From positions 57,550,345-57,614,344 of the forward strand of contig CM055100.1 of assembly GCA_029204225.1 (NCBI GenBank): 64,000 nt of DNA. Direction: 5' to 3'. A program made the translations under genes and the position numbers. The notes under the pieces are model-generated. The model was not told where the DNA came from, did no database searches, and saw only the letters and a list, made by a program, of their open reading frames with translations. Of the stretch, positions 1-13,522 are shown one piece after another (within the stretch, counting starts at the first letter, position 1; each line of letters opens with the position of its first letter). The stretch comes from Diphasiastrum complanatum (lineage: Eukaryota; Streptophyta; Lycopodiopsida; Lycopodiales; Lycopodiaceae).

Positions 1-133
1 AAGCGGCGAGTGGCCTGGTAAGGGAAAAAGTGTAGGTCATTATTTTTAACTTCTGACATCACAATTGGCCTCGACATACTGCTTTTAGCCTACGGCAGAA
101 GTTTCAAGCAGTTTTGTGATGGCAAACATGGCT

Positions 134-451
134 ATGTATATGACTGTATAAAAAGTAGACTCTACTTTAAGGGAGAGAGTTAGAATTAAAGTAGAATCAC
201 TGTGTTACTGTACTGTGGGTCCTATCAGTTTATAAGGATCAGTTGGCCTTGCCACGAGGCAAGTCGACGGGACGCGCATTCCGCCAACGACAACCTAGAT
301 CATGCATGGGTTGCCTGAGTGAACAACTATATGTACAGTGTAATTTCATTTTGTGAAATACAGTTCCTATGTGAGCTTGCTGTGGAGAGTGTTTTATGTC
401 TGTGTTACTATGTAGCATGATCTGTGTTCCTGTTCGAAGCAAATTCTAAGT
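134..451 (+). mobile_element. 3' end and 3' LTR of a truncated Copia element, family A
   Basis: A short tail with a purine-rich tract (about 168-177) is followed by an LTR at about 178-451. The same tail and LTR recur at 16608-16926, and the LTR alone at 13236-13510, so this is the right-hand end of a second family A element whose body lies outside the window or was lost. The LTR has the inner inverted ends TTAGAATT and AATTCTAA. It abuts the inverted-repeat sequence that begins at 452, which suggests insertion into that repeat. Bases 1-133 show nothing I recognise. Confidence 0.8.
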
Positions 452-795
452 GGCCTAGACCTACAATTGGACATATGAGCACTTGCATGGTGTTTGACTA
501 CTATAATGCAAGAATAGGAGGTCAATTGCTATTCCAGTTGCATGGAGATCCTAAGAGGAATATTCTCTCCTCTTGGGAGAGAATATATTCTAGTGGAAAC
601 TCGCCCATCTACCAATTGGATTTTCTGATCCTTGCAGCCAAGAGCCCCTCCTCTCTTGCATTCATTCACTATTGCATGGGGGTGAAGTGGTTAGGGTATT
701 GACTAGCCATTTCATGTTGGTTGGGTGGTTTTGCTCCACCAGTGTCCTTTTGGTTGCATGCAACAGGATCTCTTCGGATCTTTACTAGGCGATCT
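452..795 (+). repeat. Inverted repeat, left copy (partner at 12215-12634)
   Basis: Read in reverse complement, this stretch matches 12215-12634 over its whole length. Shared landmarks include the GAGAGAATAT block near 560-590, the TTGCATTCATTCACTATTG-like stretch near 655 and the GGTGGTTTTGCTCC stretch near 725. The 33-bp word present once here is present three times in the partner. It could be one dispersed repeat in two orientations or the ends of a larger structure. No coding function is seen. Confidence 0.8.
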
Positions 796-993
796 TTACA
801 CATACAATGGATGAGTCAATAATCAGTGGTAGCATGAATCAGAGTGCCTCCGTGAACTCCTTTGTATTAGACTATCTAATTCCATAGAATGGCGATCTTT
901 ACACATACAATGGATGAGTCAATAATCAGTGGTAGCATGAATCAGAGTTCCTCTGTGAACTCCTTTGTATCAGACTATCTAATTCCATAGAAT
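788..993. repeat. 103-bp perfect-period tandem duplication
   Basis: Two adjacent 103-bp units, 788-890 and 891-993, each begin GGCGATCTTTACACATACAA and end CTAATTCCATAGAAT. They differ at only a few positions, so the duplication is recent. The first unit overlaps the end of the inverted repeat. Confidence 0.93.
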
Positions 994-1521
994 CAGAGAT
1001 CTTTAGAGAGAGTAAAAATAATTCAAGAAGTAGAAATATTATTCAATCTTCAACTAGCGTAGTAAGATCAACAACACATAATAGTGCGCTATTACTGTGA
1101 ACCATTCTAGGGCATAGGATCATGATCTAATCATTGCATTCAGAACAACTAAACACAGATTCTCTATTCTCTTTTTTTGCACTGATGAATGTTTTCTGAT
1201 AATTTCTTTCTCTAGTATTGATACTCGTTCGACTCATTCGGAATATTTGACTCGAAGGAAGTATGGCTGTTATAGACACATAACTATTTCACTCCCTTCA
1301 TGGTTGTCTTTGACATCTACAAAGATATTCCTCTTGTCGATCTAAGTAATAGTCTGAATCAATAGTTCGTAAAGAACCTGTCATAATTTAACGTTGAGTT
1401 TTCTCTTGTCTGGATATTAGATTCAGCAAGGTTGATATCAGAGCTAATAAATAATTACTCCCAATTTTTATGCTCTTGTACAGCTTTCAGCCTCGTTCCC
1501 TTATCTTCGTTGGAGTCACAG
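994..1521. other. No gene recognised
   Basis: AT-rich sequence without a convincing reading frame. A word at about 1432-1444 (TTGATATCAGAGC) resembles a Copia primer-binding site with a mismatch, so part of this stretch could be a decayed plus-strand LTR. I found no partner LTR. Confidence 0.4.
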
Positions 1522-1845
1522 ATCTAAGAGTGAGAAGTCTAGAGGTATTTTTGGCCTCATAGATTGCTTTGAGAGTATCCCAAGTATCCTTGGCCGAAGT
1601 ACAACACCAATCTCTCTCAAAATTTCATTAGAGACATTCATCTTGATAAAGTGGAGAGCCATCCTAGCTCTCTTCTTGTACTTTTGTAGTTCTTGAAGGA
1701 CTTGAGGCTCCTCCTCAATCCCAAGTACAATGTCCATTACATCTTGGAGTATCAAGATTGACTCCATTCTAACCTTCCAAATAGAATAGTTGGAGGTAGA
1801 TAGTCTTTCACTAGATTCCAATAGAAAGGTACCCATAGATGCCAT
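1522..1845 (-). pseudogene. Copia gag N-terminal fragment, family B
   Basis: The minus strand encodes the start of a Copia gag of the DUF4219/UBN2 type, which would package retrotransposon RNA. The recognisable core is NYSIWKVRMESILILQDVMD, followed by YKKRARMALHFIKMNVSNEI. It is close to the gag at 58715-58965, which marks the same family. The likely start is the ATG near 1845, because family copies begin there rather than at the upstream ATG near 1863. Homology stops near 1522 and the rest of gag and all of pol are missing. It lies downstream of a matching leader, primer-binding site and LTR at 1846-3319. Confidence 0.85.
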
Positions 1846-2590
1846 GAAATAGTGAAGACTCAATGTGATTTGAACAACAAATGTTGCTTCTCTCTCACTA
1901 TAGGATCCTTGAAATGTGTACTACCAACTCCTATGCAAGATCTTGCAACAAAATGTGAGATGGATCTCACTAGCTCTACCAATCTCTCTCAAACTAGATC
2001 AACCTCTCATCAATTGATGGAGTATAGACAAAAATAGGATCAATCTCTCTTAGCATGTGTGAAACACACTAAGAGTCCATATTTGACTCAAATACAATGG
2101 CTTTGTATGAAACAATATGGCTTAGATCTCAAAATTGTAACTAGATATCAAATAGATGGGATTGGCAAGCAATCAACTAAGTTTTAGGATCAAACACGCA
2201 ATATAATGATCAAACCAAATGTGTCCACACAGTTCTAGGTGCCCTACCTAACCCTCTTGAAAAGCTTATAACTTTTGATTGGCTCAACCAAATGGCATGA
2301 AACAAAGTGCTACAAAAACTAGACAACTCTAGCTTTCAAACAAGCCATCAAGCAAGATTTTTGAATCAAACATGAGAAAGAACTCCCAAAATAAAATTGG
2401 ATGTTCCTCACACATGTCTGACCACCTGATTTCGTACAGTACTAGGTCAGACCCAATCAATGCTCTTATGATCTCTTTTGATCCAAAATTCAACAAGATA
2501 GCCAGGAAAATGGGCCTAGTCACTTTCTAGCTTGATTTTGGTACAAAAATTTTCATACTAATGATGATAGATGCATGGTAAGCTTAGGTA
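1846..2590 (-). other. Untranslated leader of the family B Copia fragment
   Basis: This stretch lies between the gag start and the primer-binding site. It aligns by eye with 58966-59735, the leader of the other family B element, for example at the word for gatcttgcaac near 1938 and near 59092. No reading frame is supported. Confidence 0.7.
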
Positions 2591-2603
2591 GGCTCTGATA
2601 CCA
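2591..2603 (-). other. Primer-binding site (initiator tRNA-Met type)
   Basis: On the minus strand this reads TGGTATCAGAGCC, complementary to the 3' end of plant initiator tRNA-Met and used to prime Copia reverse transcription. It abuts the LTR at 2604 directly, which sets the LTR boundary and the minus orientation. Confidence 0.93.
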
Positions 2604-3319
2604 TGTGAAAATTCACACGTGTGGGAATGGCCTAAAGTGTGAATATGATCTCCTAAGCAAAGCTTTTGCACTCTAGATCAACTATTGATTGAAAACCAAG
2701 ATCAATGTCAAAATCTAAGGCAAAGAGGCAAATCTACATGCATACATTCATAACCAAAAGTGTTTCACATGTATGGAAGCTCATTATGAAAAAACTAAGG
2801 CAAAATAAGCTCCTCTCATTGGGTAGAGAGAATAGACCAATTGTGCACTTTGGTAGAGAGAGAAAAAAATATACACAAAATGGAGAGATCTCCAAATTGA
2901 CTCAAAAACTCACACTAGATTATGATAGAAATGAAGAGTACATATAGAACTCGTGGAGATCCATGCTTCAATTCTATTGTGACCTCTTAAACATAGCCTC
3001 TCTAATCCTATTGGATGTGTGATGCGACATCCCTCACCCTTACAACACGTCTCTCTCTTATGATTGGACCCTTTGACTTTTGCCACCACATAGGGTGCAT
3101 CGCTCATCAAACCTAAACTTGACATGTGTAAGCAACCTAACTAGCTCGAGTTTGTCATATTTGACTTTTGGTCAAATCAACACAAAACAAGTGTACTTGA
3201 CTTTTTACCAACAAAGACCAAATTGGCCCTATCCACTTATGACACCTAGATGCTTGGCCATAGAACCTTATGATACCCCTAAGGTCAACGTTATAAACTA
3301 ATTCTAACTATTTTACACA
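2604..3319 (-). repeat. 5' LTR of the family B Copia fragment
   Basis: The left edge is fixed by the adjacent primer-binding site. The right edge is placed where TTTTACACA mirrors the starting TGTGAAAA, so it is approximate. It contains the CACACGTGTGG word and the GGGTAGAGAGA words also present in the LTR at 54994-55547, so the two LTR families are related. Confidence 0.7.
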
Positions 3320-3744
3320 CGTGGGAACATGCTCCACACATGTGAAATGTACTCACGAACATAAAATCATAAAAATCACCAAGATAGATTTTGACAATTT
3401 TACACATTATGTACCATATATTAACGGTAGACCCTTCAGTGACGTCCTCGCAAGGGGCAGGACGCAAGTATGAAATTATCCACATATTTTAGTGTCGCAC
3501 GTCACCATCCTAGGTGGTCACGTGTTGCCGATAGGACCGTGCTTGATGGGACCCACTATGCTATGGCTATATAGTGGTGGGGCTTCCTCTGGGTCTACCT
3601 GGGTGTCTGGGTGTTGGTGGATGGAGAGCACGTGCAATAGCTAGGATGTATCTCCAGGCCAGGAGATGTATGCTAGGGAGAGCCAAGTATAGTCTTGTGG
3701 TGGCGGTAAGATTTCCTCGTTGATCCTAAGTCGCTCATTTATGT
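3320..3744. other. No gene recognised
   Basis: A somewhat GC-richer stretch with a TATATAG word near 3570 and no supported reading frame. It precedes the Gypsy fragment and could be part of that insertion. Confidence 0.4.
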
Positions 3745-5801
<2,057 letters not shown>

Positions 5802-6085
5802 GCGAGTAATGGGCTCTGATGGCGAGAAATAGGCGAGTAATAGGATATGATAGATAATCGTGTCTGAAGGCTTTTGGCCAGTAGACGAGTAAAGATGGTG
5901 GATGGTTGGTGAGAAATCTCAGATGACGAGTAATGGAGCTCGACGAGTAATGGGCTCTGATGGGGAGAAATAGGCGAGTGAAAAGATATGGAAGAGATTG
6001 GTGTCTGGAGGGTGCTGGTAGGTCGGCGAGTAAAGTTGGGTCTCTAATTACGAGAAATGGAGATCTGCAAGTAATAAGTATTATC
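5802..6085. repeat. Degenerate tandem repeat, period about 141 bp
   Basis: Two units start near 5802 and 5943. Each carries GGGCTCTGATGG, GAGAAATAGGCGAGT, a GTGTCTG word and a GCGAGTAAAG or GACGAGTAAAG word in the same order. Shorter GGCGAGTAA words recur inside each unit, so the repeat is hierarchical. No coding role is seen. Confidence 0.75.
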
Positions 6086-6399
6086 GATGAAAAATCGATA
6101 AGTAATAAAGTCCTTTACTCGCGCTTATTTATAGGCATGCTCGCCCACTGCTATTTTCCAAAATTGGTCCTATCGATGCCAAATTTTCAATGATTACATT
6201 GTGTACAGTCCATTTTCTAGCTAGTTGCCAAATTTGAGAGAGTTTTTAATCAGAAACTCCCGTTGTTTACTAAAAATGACAAATTTATCAAAAATCTAGC
6301 CGGGCTAGAATTTTTCTAGACAGACTTGACCATGCATGCATTTGCAAAAGAGGACAATATCATGTCAAGGATCTTACTGGCAGTATAGTTAGCTAATTT

Positions 6400-6702
6400 G
6401 CAAGCAATCTGACATCAATCAGATAAACAGTAAAGAGAGATCACACACAAAATCAAAAGAACACTTCTGAACTGTATTTACAAAAGAGACTGAAAGATAT
6501 ATATACACAGTCTAATTTTTGTGGGGTACCGCTGCATGACAGTTCGGTCCCCATTACGGGACGCGTGTCCCAACTTGCACTATGTGTACCGTCAAACTGG
6601 CACACATGCATACTATCACAAAGACAGTAAAAAACTCAAAATCACTGCTGAACATGGAAAGGTCATGAACTGTGAGAGAAACTCGGCTTACTTATTCTAA
6701 CA
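6400..6702 (-). repeat. 3' LTR of Copia F (left edge approximate)
   Basis: On the minus strand the LTR starts TGTTAGAATAAG right after a purine tract (6703-6713). It contains the GGGACACGCGTCCC word that also occurs in family A LTRs, which suggests kinship. The far end is not delimited, since no matching 5' LTR was found. Bases 6086-6399 hold nothing recognised. Confidence 0.65.
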
Positions 6703-6721
6703 CTCTCCCTTAAGCCCTAGT

Positions 6722-8698
6722 TTATCTTTCTTACAAAGAGCTTTTCTCTAAAAAACTCAAACTTATCAGTACTTAAAGTTTAGTGAATATATCAGCTAAC
6801 TGATTCTCTGCCTTACAATGCACTATGTCTATTTTATTAGATAACAACTTCTCTCTAATGAAATGATACTTGATTTCTATATGCTTCGTGCGTGCATGAA
6901 ACACAGGATTTTTAGCTAGCTGTATGGCACTCTGACTGTCACATTTGATGATAGTAGGCTTATTCTGTGGAATTCCAATGTCTTCTAACATTCTTCTTAG
7001 CCAAACTGCTTCCTGCGTAGCTGAACATAGTGCTTTGTATTCAGCTTTTGTAGTAGAAAGAGCAACTGTGTCCTGTTTCTTACTTGACCAAGAAAATACA
7101 CCATTACCAACATGAAATATATAACCTGTGGTAGATCTCCTGTCATCAATACAACCTACCCAATCTGAATCAACAAAGCCCTGTAAAACTGGTAAAGTAT
7201 GATGCCTCTCATATAACAATCCATGGGTTATCGTGCCCTTCACATAATGAATAATTCTCTTTGCTACTTTCCAATGAATCGCTCTAGGAGTATCCATGAA
7301 TTGACTTACAACGCTTACAACATAACTTATGTCAGGACGAGTAGTTGTGAGATAAATCAGCGGACCAACTAATTGACGAAATAAAGTGGCATCAACTAGT
7401 ACACTCTCATCCTAATTAGATAGTCTCTTACCAACCTCCACAGGTGTGGATACTGGCTTGCTGTCGCACATTTTGAAACGCTTCAAAATCTTATTCACGT
7501 ACTTTGTCTGTGTTAGTGCGATGCTATTGCAACCTTGCCATACTTCCACTCCCAAACAGTAGTGCATCAAGCCAAGATCAGTCATATCAAAACTAGAGGA
7601 TAAGTCTTTCTTGATTGCACCAATCAACCCATCATCATTTCCTGTGATTATGAGGTCATCTACGTACAGCACAATCAGTGTGATACTAGAGTCACGAGCA
7701 AAGTAGTAAAGATTGAAATCTGAAGAAGTGCGTATCAAACATCTAGAAAGGAGATGCTCATCAAAGTGGCTATACCAAGCACGTGGTGCTTGTTTCAATC
7801 CGTACAAGGCTTTCTTCAGTTTGCACACTTTGTCTTCTATGCCATGTGTCACAAAGCCACTAGGTTGCTCCATGTACACTTCTTCGTCAAGTTTACCATT
7901 CAAAAATGCAGACTTTACGTCCATCTGACGTAGATTCCATCCAAATAGTGCCGCCAAAGCAATCACCATGCGAAGTGTATTCCACTTGGCCACAGGAGCG
8001 AAGGTCTCTTCGTAGTCAATGCCCTTACTTTGCGGATAGCCTTTCACTACAAGCATTGCTTTGTGTTTTGCAATAGTTCCATCGGCATTGTACTTTGTCC
8101 TGTATACCCATTTGTTGCCAATGGATCTTTTGCCCTTTGGAAGATCCATTGTCTCCCATGTGTCATGGTGTTTGATGGAATCAATCTCCTCCTGCATTGC
8201 TTTTTTCCATATCTCCTGATTTTTGGCCTCCTCAAAGCAAGAGGGTTCAGTAGATGAAATAATATCACTCATAAGTGCAAGATTTATCTGAAACTTGTCA
8301 GGTTCCTTCCTCTCTCATGTGGAATGCCGCAACTCTCCCTCCTTGCTAGGCTCGGCAATTTGCCCTTCCTTGTCACTCATGAGTTTAGTATACCATTTGG
8401 GTAACTTACATTGAGGTGATCTGCTACGAGGTGAATAGGAATCCCATGGTGCATCTTGCTCCTTCCTTTTATCACCTGCTACCTCAGTCTTTTTCGATCC
8501 AATAGATTTGTTTCTCACTCTCCATCTCGTCTCTATGGTGGGAGGAGTACCACGTCCCTCATCATCATCATGATGGTCTTCATGTGGTGGTAGAACTATT
8601 TCATCCTCTTTGAGAAGCTTGCATAGCTCATCATTATTCTCTTCTTCATCCCCAAATCTATGGATTTCATCAAATAAGACATCACGGCTTATGTGCAC
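6722..8698 (-). pseudogene. Copia F pol: linker, reverse transcriptase and RNase H
   Basis: One minus-strand frame runs from about 8698 to 6775, broken by a stop near 8313 and another near 7410. It encodes the integrase-RT linker, then the RT core with GNKWVYRTKYNADG, QMDVKSAFLNG, KALYGLKQAPRAWY and the catalytic LYVDDL (near 7660), then RNase H with WSSKKQDTVALSTTKAEYKA and HARTKHIEIKYHF. The stop at 8313 is TGA where relatives have an arginine, which fits a CGA-to-TGA transition. The last codons before the purine tract need a frameshift. The domains are otherwise well kept, so the element died fairly recently. Confidence 0.93.
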
Positions 8699-9500
8699 AC
8701 GTAGCCCTCTGGATCATAACATCTATATCCCTTGGTTTGTTCATCATATCCTGTAAAAATGCACTTCAAGGCCTTTACCTGCATTTTGGCTCTCTCGCTC
8801 TTAGGTATGTGAACATACACTCGGCATCTAAACACTCGCAGCCCATCCATCTTAGGCTTCTTACCAGTGAATGCCTCCTCGGGTGTGCGATTATGTACTA
8901 CAACTGTAGGGCTTCTATTTTGTAAAAACACAGCAGTTTTGACAGCCTCTTGATGCATGCATCATAGGACGTCAGACTGGTTGCATCTTTGATGCAAAGT
9001 CCCGTGAATGCTCCATGCTGGCTTGCTTTGTACAATGCCATCGGGTTCATATGACACAGTTTTCTATGCCATAGAAAACCCATCGACTCACGGACTTGAT
9101 GAGCCTACTCTGTTGGTAGGTGTACCATCAGATGATACAGGTTGCCTCTGCGTCTTCCTCGAGTGATCAGTGTATGGGTGTTGGCATCAACTACATTGCA
9201 TGTTTCATTTGTAAATGTCACACGCATGCCTGCATATGCTATTCTTGCAACTGATAGTAGATCTTTATGCAATGTTGGCACGTACATGATGTCGACTAGT
9301 CTTTGGTCTCTACCATTACTGTTGAGCCTCAGCGCTCCAGTTCCATTCACTTCATGTCTTGATCCATCTCCAAGAATTATGTATCTGGAGAAATCAAATT
9401 GTTGAAAGTCAGCAATGATCTATCTGGTTGTCACAAAATGTGATGTTGCACCTGAATCAAGAACGACTTCTTGAAAGTTGGTTGAGGATGTAGCACACAC
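8698..9500 (-). pseudogene. Copia F protease end and integrase with the catalytic core deleted
   Basis: From right to left the frames give the protease C-terminal part (VDIMYVPTLHKDLLSVARIA), the pre-integrase HHCC region (LWHRKLCHMNPMALYKASQH) and then, abruptly, the integrase C-terminal part (VFLQNRSPTVVVHNRTPEEA). The RNase H-like core with its DDE residues is absent, so a deletion joins the two near 8960, at a repeated GCATGCAT word. Two frameshifts separate the pieces. The element could not integrate without help. Confidence 0.85.
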
Positions 9501-9699
9501 ATCAGTGCATAAATAGGTAGTTGAGCTTCTGCTAGCTCATTCTTTAGTCATCTTGGAGGATTCTGGTTCCTCTTCATGTGATGTGTTGTTTGAGCTCTCT
9601 TTTCTACTTTATGCTTTCTTGCTTCTGGGATTCTGGTAGCAATCCATGGCTGCATGTCCCTTCTCATGACAATGTATGCACTCAATTTTTGGATTCAGC

Positions 9700-10512
9700 C
9701 AGCACTTATCGACTGTGTGTCCGTCATGTCTGCATCTGTCGCATGTCTTCTTGTCACTGCCTTACTACTTGCTCTTGTTCCTTCCTTTCGATCCTCCTTC
9801 CTGATCTCTTTGTCTGCTGATTTCGGTCCTGTCTTCTTGCTGACTGCCTCTTTGAATGAGCCTTCTTCTTCGAATGGTCTCTATTGTTGTAGAGAGCATG
9901 ATTAGATTCATTCTTGTTGTCATAGTGCTCTCTAGCTTCGACTTCTTCCTTGATGTCGATGACTGCTTTGTCGAAGGTCATAGCGGGACCTTTAGCCAGT
10001 AGGGTCCGGATAGTCTGGAATGATCTTGATAGGGAACATAGCAAATAGATGAGCTGCTTCTCTTGTGAGACTACGTGCTCTGTTCCAGCATTGTGTAATG
10101 GCAGGAACATGTTCTTCATCTTTCTGATGAAGCTGGTAAGATCTTTGCCATCCCATCTCAGATAGATAAGCTGATCTTCTAGATGTATTATTGGATTGCA
10201 TGATTTGGTATGAAATCTGCTGATGAGTGTGTCCCACACCTTTCTAGTATTGGAGATTGCTGCAAAGTCTAGGGTAATGCTGTTTTCAATGGAAAAGGAG
10301 ATGACTACTACTGCTTTGTCATTCTTCTCTTTGCATTCTCCAAGTTCTTTGCCTGTGGTTGTAGGCATCTCTTCGGTGCCATCCACCCAGGTCCATAGAG
10401 CTTCAGCTATCAGTATGAGTGAAGTCTTTACTTTTCAGGCCAAGAAATTCGACCCGTCTGCCTCAAGGATTGTGCATATCTTTGATTGGATGCTGCTGAT
10501 CGAAGCCATAGC
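9700..10512 (-). pseudogene. Copia F gag
   Basis: Minus-strand frame of UBN2-type gag, the nucleocapsid precursor. It starts at the ATG near 10512 (reading AMASISSIQ-like with context SKICTI), runs through WVDGTEEMPTTTGKELGE near 10390 and ISNTRKVWDTLISRF, and ends in a lysine/arginine-rich tail near 9760. Zinc-knuckle residues follow in other frames around 9660-9740. The N-terminal part reappears as an isolated plus-strand scrap at 59971-60143. Confidence 0.85.
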
Positions 10513-10550
10513 TCGGTTGTGATCAACCTATGTGGTTGTCGAACCAACCC

Positions 10551-10560
10551 GCTCTGATAC
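10551..10560 (-). other. Primer-binding site of Copia F
   Basis: The minus strand reads GTATCAGAGC, the core of the initiator tRNA-Met complement, two bases from the LTR at 10563. The first bases of the usual TGG are altered. Confidence 0.8.
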
Positions 10561-10562
10561 AC

Positions 10563-11028
10563 TGCTGTGATACGCGTCATCGGCTGGGAAAGTCAGAGAC
10601 TTTGAGCACTTCGAAGTCGAACAATCGTGATTCACTGATGTGAGGCTCAAATGGAGTCGATCAGGCTGGGCAAAGCTATTGTTTTATACCGACGATCAAT
10701 CCTCCTCCTCACTACAGATTGACATTGCAAATTTGATGTAAAAACTTTATAAGCAGTAGATAACGTTAAGATTGAGAAACAACGGCAATATAATCTACTG
10801 ATAGCAAGCACCATAGATTCATAGATTATGCACATGATGAGCAAATTTTTGTAGCTCTTCTATATTATCAAAATCGAGTTTACAATAACAAAACCTTTTG
10901 GGCGCTGTCTGTGTCCCAAATCAGCGCGTCCGTGCAAGAGAGGAGTTCTCTCTCATGAGTAAAACTAGCTACTGCTAATTTTATGTCTATAAATGTGACA
11001 ATGTGTGTCTGCTACTGCATGACTAACA
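10563..11028 (-). repeat. Putative 5' LTR of Copia F
   Basis: The position next to the primer-binding site makes this the 5' LTR. On the minus strand it would start TGTTAGTCATGC and end ACAGCA, giving TG...CA ends and a length of about 466 bp. It does not resemble the 3' LTR at 6400-6702, which is unusual. Confidence 0.55.
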
Positions 11029-12214
11029 CACATCCACTACCCTGTTTGTATCTGATCTCCAATATATAACAGGATGGGTCTGATCACAAGATCTGATTAG
11101 CTAAGCAGTACAAGATAGTTTAAGCAAGATAACATTAGTTAACTACGTCTTGCTACTTTGCTTAACTACATGGGCTTAATGGCTGAGTCATGATGTTCAA
11201 ACTGTTACGCTCGTCGAGCCTTGAGCTCAAAGTCGACGTAGACGACTTTTCGCATTTTTTGTTGGGTACTTTGGGCTTCGGCCTTAGGGGACTTCTTGGT
11301 TGATCTCAATCTTCTTCGTTGCGGTTGTTGTGGTTTGCCTTCATTGCCTTCGAGACTTCTGCCTTCAGGACTTTCGTTGCCTTCGCCTGTTGACCGTATG
11401 TTGGTGCCTTGTGGTTTCTTTGGCTTTGTCGGTCTTCGCAACTTGACTCTATGGTGCACTTTCGTTGAAGCCGTTTGTAGGAGTTAACGGTTGCCTGCGA
11501 TGGCCATTGTTGAAACCGTTGGCATTGAGGTTGTGGATGATTGCGGTTTTTGCCTGTGGTGCAGTTCCTGTGTATTTCTACAGGTAAGGCATGTTGGCTT
11601 TTTATGTGTATTTTTGCAGGTTTTGGTTCATAAGCTAGCAATGCTTTGTAAGTAGAAACTTCATATTTCTTCATTGCCATCGTCCATTTGAGGACCTAGG
11701 TGTTCAAACACCTCCTCATGATATCCAAGTAGCCGACCCTTCCCAACCACGTCCCACATATACGATCATGCAATTTGAGGCTAGCCGACAGTTGCTAATC
11801 TTCACCATGTTCCCAACTCCATCTCATGTCCCTACCCATACTAGCCCCACTCGCACCAGCCCCAACCACATCTCCCCATCGTCTGTATCGCACTCCCTAC
11901 CTCTTGCCCCATCCGACCATTAGTCACTTAGCCAATCCCATCCACAATTACACCCTCTACTTCTCTCAAAATCATGTCACTACGTCCCCCTCCATCACTG
12001 TCACCTTCCACTCACTTTTCGGAACATTGTACTTACCATCACCGCCATCACCACCCCTCTTATCACAGCCATCACCACCCATCTCATCACCGCCATCACC
12101 ACCACCATTATTTCCACGGTCACCACCATTTCTTTGCCGCACCGCTCCCTCCACCCATCACAATCATGCCACTTTCAACCAGTTGGGATACTCAGGTGCT
12201 GGGGTGCTAGACAG
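11029..12214. other. No gene recognised; low-complexity CAC-rich block
   Basis: Bases 11205-11680 are rich in CTTCG-like words, with long but unrecognised minus-strand frames. Bases about 12005-12135 are a CAC/CAT-rich run that yields histidine- or proline-rich frames. I regard these as low-complexity artefacts. Confidence 0.45.
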
Positions 12215-12634
12215 CTACAAGGATCGCCATGTGAAGATCCAACTAGATCCTGTTGCATGCAACCAAGAAGACACATGTGGAGCAAAACCGCCCAACCAAG
12301 AGGACACATGTGGAGCAAAACCACCCAACCAAGAGGACACCTGTGGAGCAAAACCACCCAACCAACATGAAATGGCTAGTCAATATCCTAACCACTTCAC
12401 CCTCGTGCCATGGTGAATGAATGCAAGAGATGAGGGGCTCCTGGCTTCAAGGATCACAAAATCCAATAGGTGGATGGCCGTGTTTCCACTAGTATATATT
12501 TTCTCCCATGAGGAGAGAATATTCCTCTTAGGATCCCCATGCAACTTGAATATGCAATTGACCTCCTATTCTTGCATTATAACAGTCAAGCACCATGCAA
12601 GTGCTCCTATGTCCAATTATAGGTCTGGGCCCTC
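12215..12634 (-). repeat. Inverted repeat, right copy (partner at 452-795)
   Basis: This is the reverse-complement partner of the repeat at 452-795. It is longer because a 33-bp unit is tripled. The homology ends at the same internal base where the left copy meets the family A LTR. Confidence 0.8.
12261..12359. repeat. Three 33-bp tandem units inside the inverted repeat
   Basis: Units at 12261-12293, 12294-12326 and 12327-12359 each begin AACCAAGA and contain TGTGGAGCAAAACC. The unit length is a multiple of three, so a plus-strand frame shows an 11-residue repeat, but the partner copy has one unit and no matching frame. Confidence 0.95.
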
Positions 12635-13235
12635 ACATGATTATTAATTACTTTATCGGCCAAGCCCGAAATGACGAGGCATAACTAATGACCATATACA
12701 CTAGAAAAGCTGACTATCCATGTCAGAAATTATTCTGAATCCCTCATCGATGGACCTGCTGTGGTACATCAACATTGGTACCATAAGATCTATACCGTAC
12801 CAGATGCGAAACAACCGACGCTCTTCATCAAACAACATCCAGATGTCATGACAAGAGGCGACTATACATTACCATACAAAGTCGACAACAAACCACAATG
12901 GAGAGCGTCAACAAGTCACCGATAAAGGGGCTCCATAATCTAAAAATGTCGGGAGAGCCAATACCAAAGGAGTCGACAAGTAGTGGACCGTCCAATGAGC
13001 GAAAACAAAGCCCAGAGCGTCTCACAACCATATTTCACGGCGACGTGAATAAAAGCATGGCCGAGTTGGCAAAATAATTAAATCTACAAGAAATGTAATG
13101 TCAGACACCCATAGAAGGTGCACTGTACTTGCAAGCCTATAGTGAGAGAATTAGAGGTAGATTTACTCTCAGATGGGCCCAAAGTAGTTAAAAATGCAAT
13201 TTGGTTTTAAAAACTTTGTATAGTCAAGTTGTTAT
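12635..13235. other. No gene recognised
   Basis: No supported reading frame or repeat. The last five bases (GTTAT, 13231-13235) are the left target-site duplication of the Copia A element. Confidence 0.5.
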
Positions 13236-13510
13236 AGTTAGAATTAAAGTAGAATCATTGTGTTACTGTACTATGGGTCCTATCAGTCGATAAGGATTAG
13301 TTGGCCTCACCATGAGGCGAGACGACGGGGCATGCATCCCGTCAACGGCAACCTGGGTCACGCACGAGTTGCCTGAGTGAAGAACTATATGTATAGTGTA
13401 ATTTCATTTTGAGAAATACAGTTGCTACGTGAGCTAGATGTGGAGAGTGTTTTTTTGTCTGTGTTACTGTGTAGCATGATCTATGTTCCTGTTCGAAGCA
13501 AATTCTAAGT
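13236..13510 (+). repeat. 5' LTR of Copia A
   Basis: Begins AGTTAGAATTAAAG and ends AAATTCTAAGT. The boundary comes from the flanking GTTAT duplication and from the adjacent primer-binding site. The outer dinucleotides AG...GT are not the usual TG...CA. Confidence 0.85.
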
Positions 13511-13522
13511 TGGTATCAGAGC
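13511..13522 (+). other. Primer-binding site of Copia A
   Basis: TGGTATCAGAGC, a perfect match to the usual plant Copia initiator tRNA-Met complement, immediately after the LTR. Bases 13523-14209 are leader without recognised coding sequence. Confidence 0.95.

Noticed and set aside
1432-1444. Primer-binding-site-like word TTGATATCAGAGC on the plus strand
   Set aside because: It has mismatches and no LTR pair or coding sequence of a plus-strand element could be tied to it.
11826-12416. 196-codon plus-strand frame with Pro/Ser/His-rich part and three NQEDTCGAKPP units
   Set aside because: It arises from CAC-rich low complexity plus a 33-bp tandem repeat. The inverted partner copy has no matching frame.
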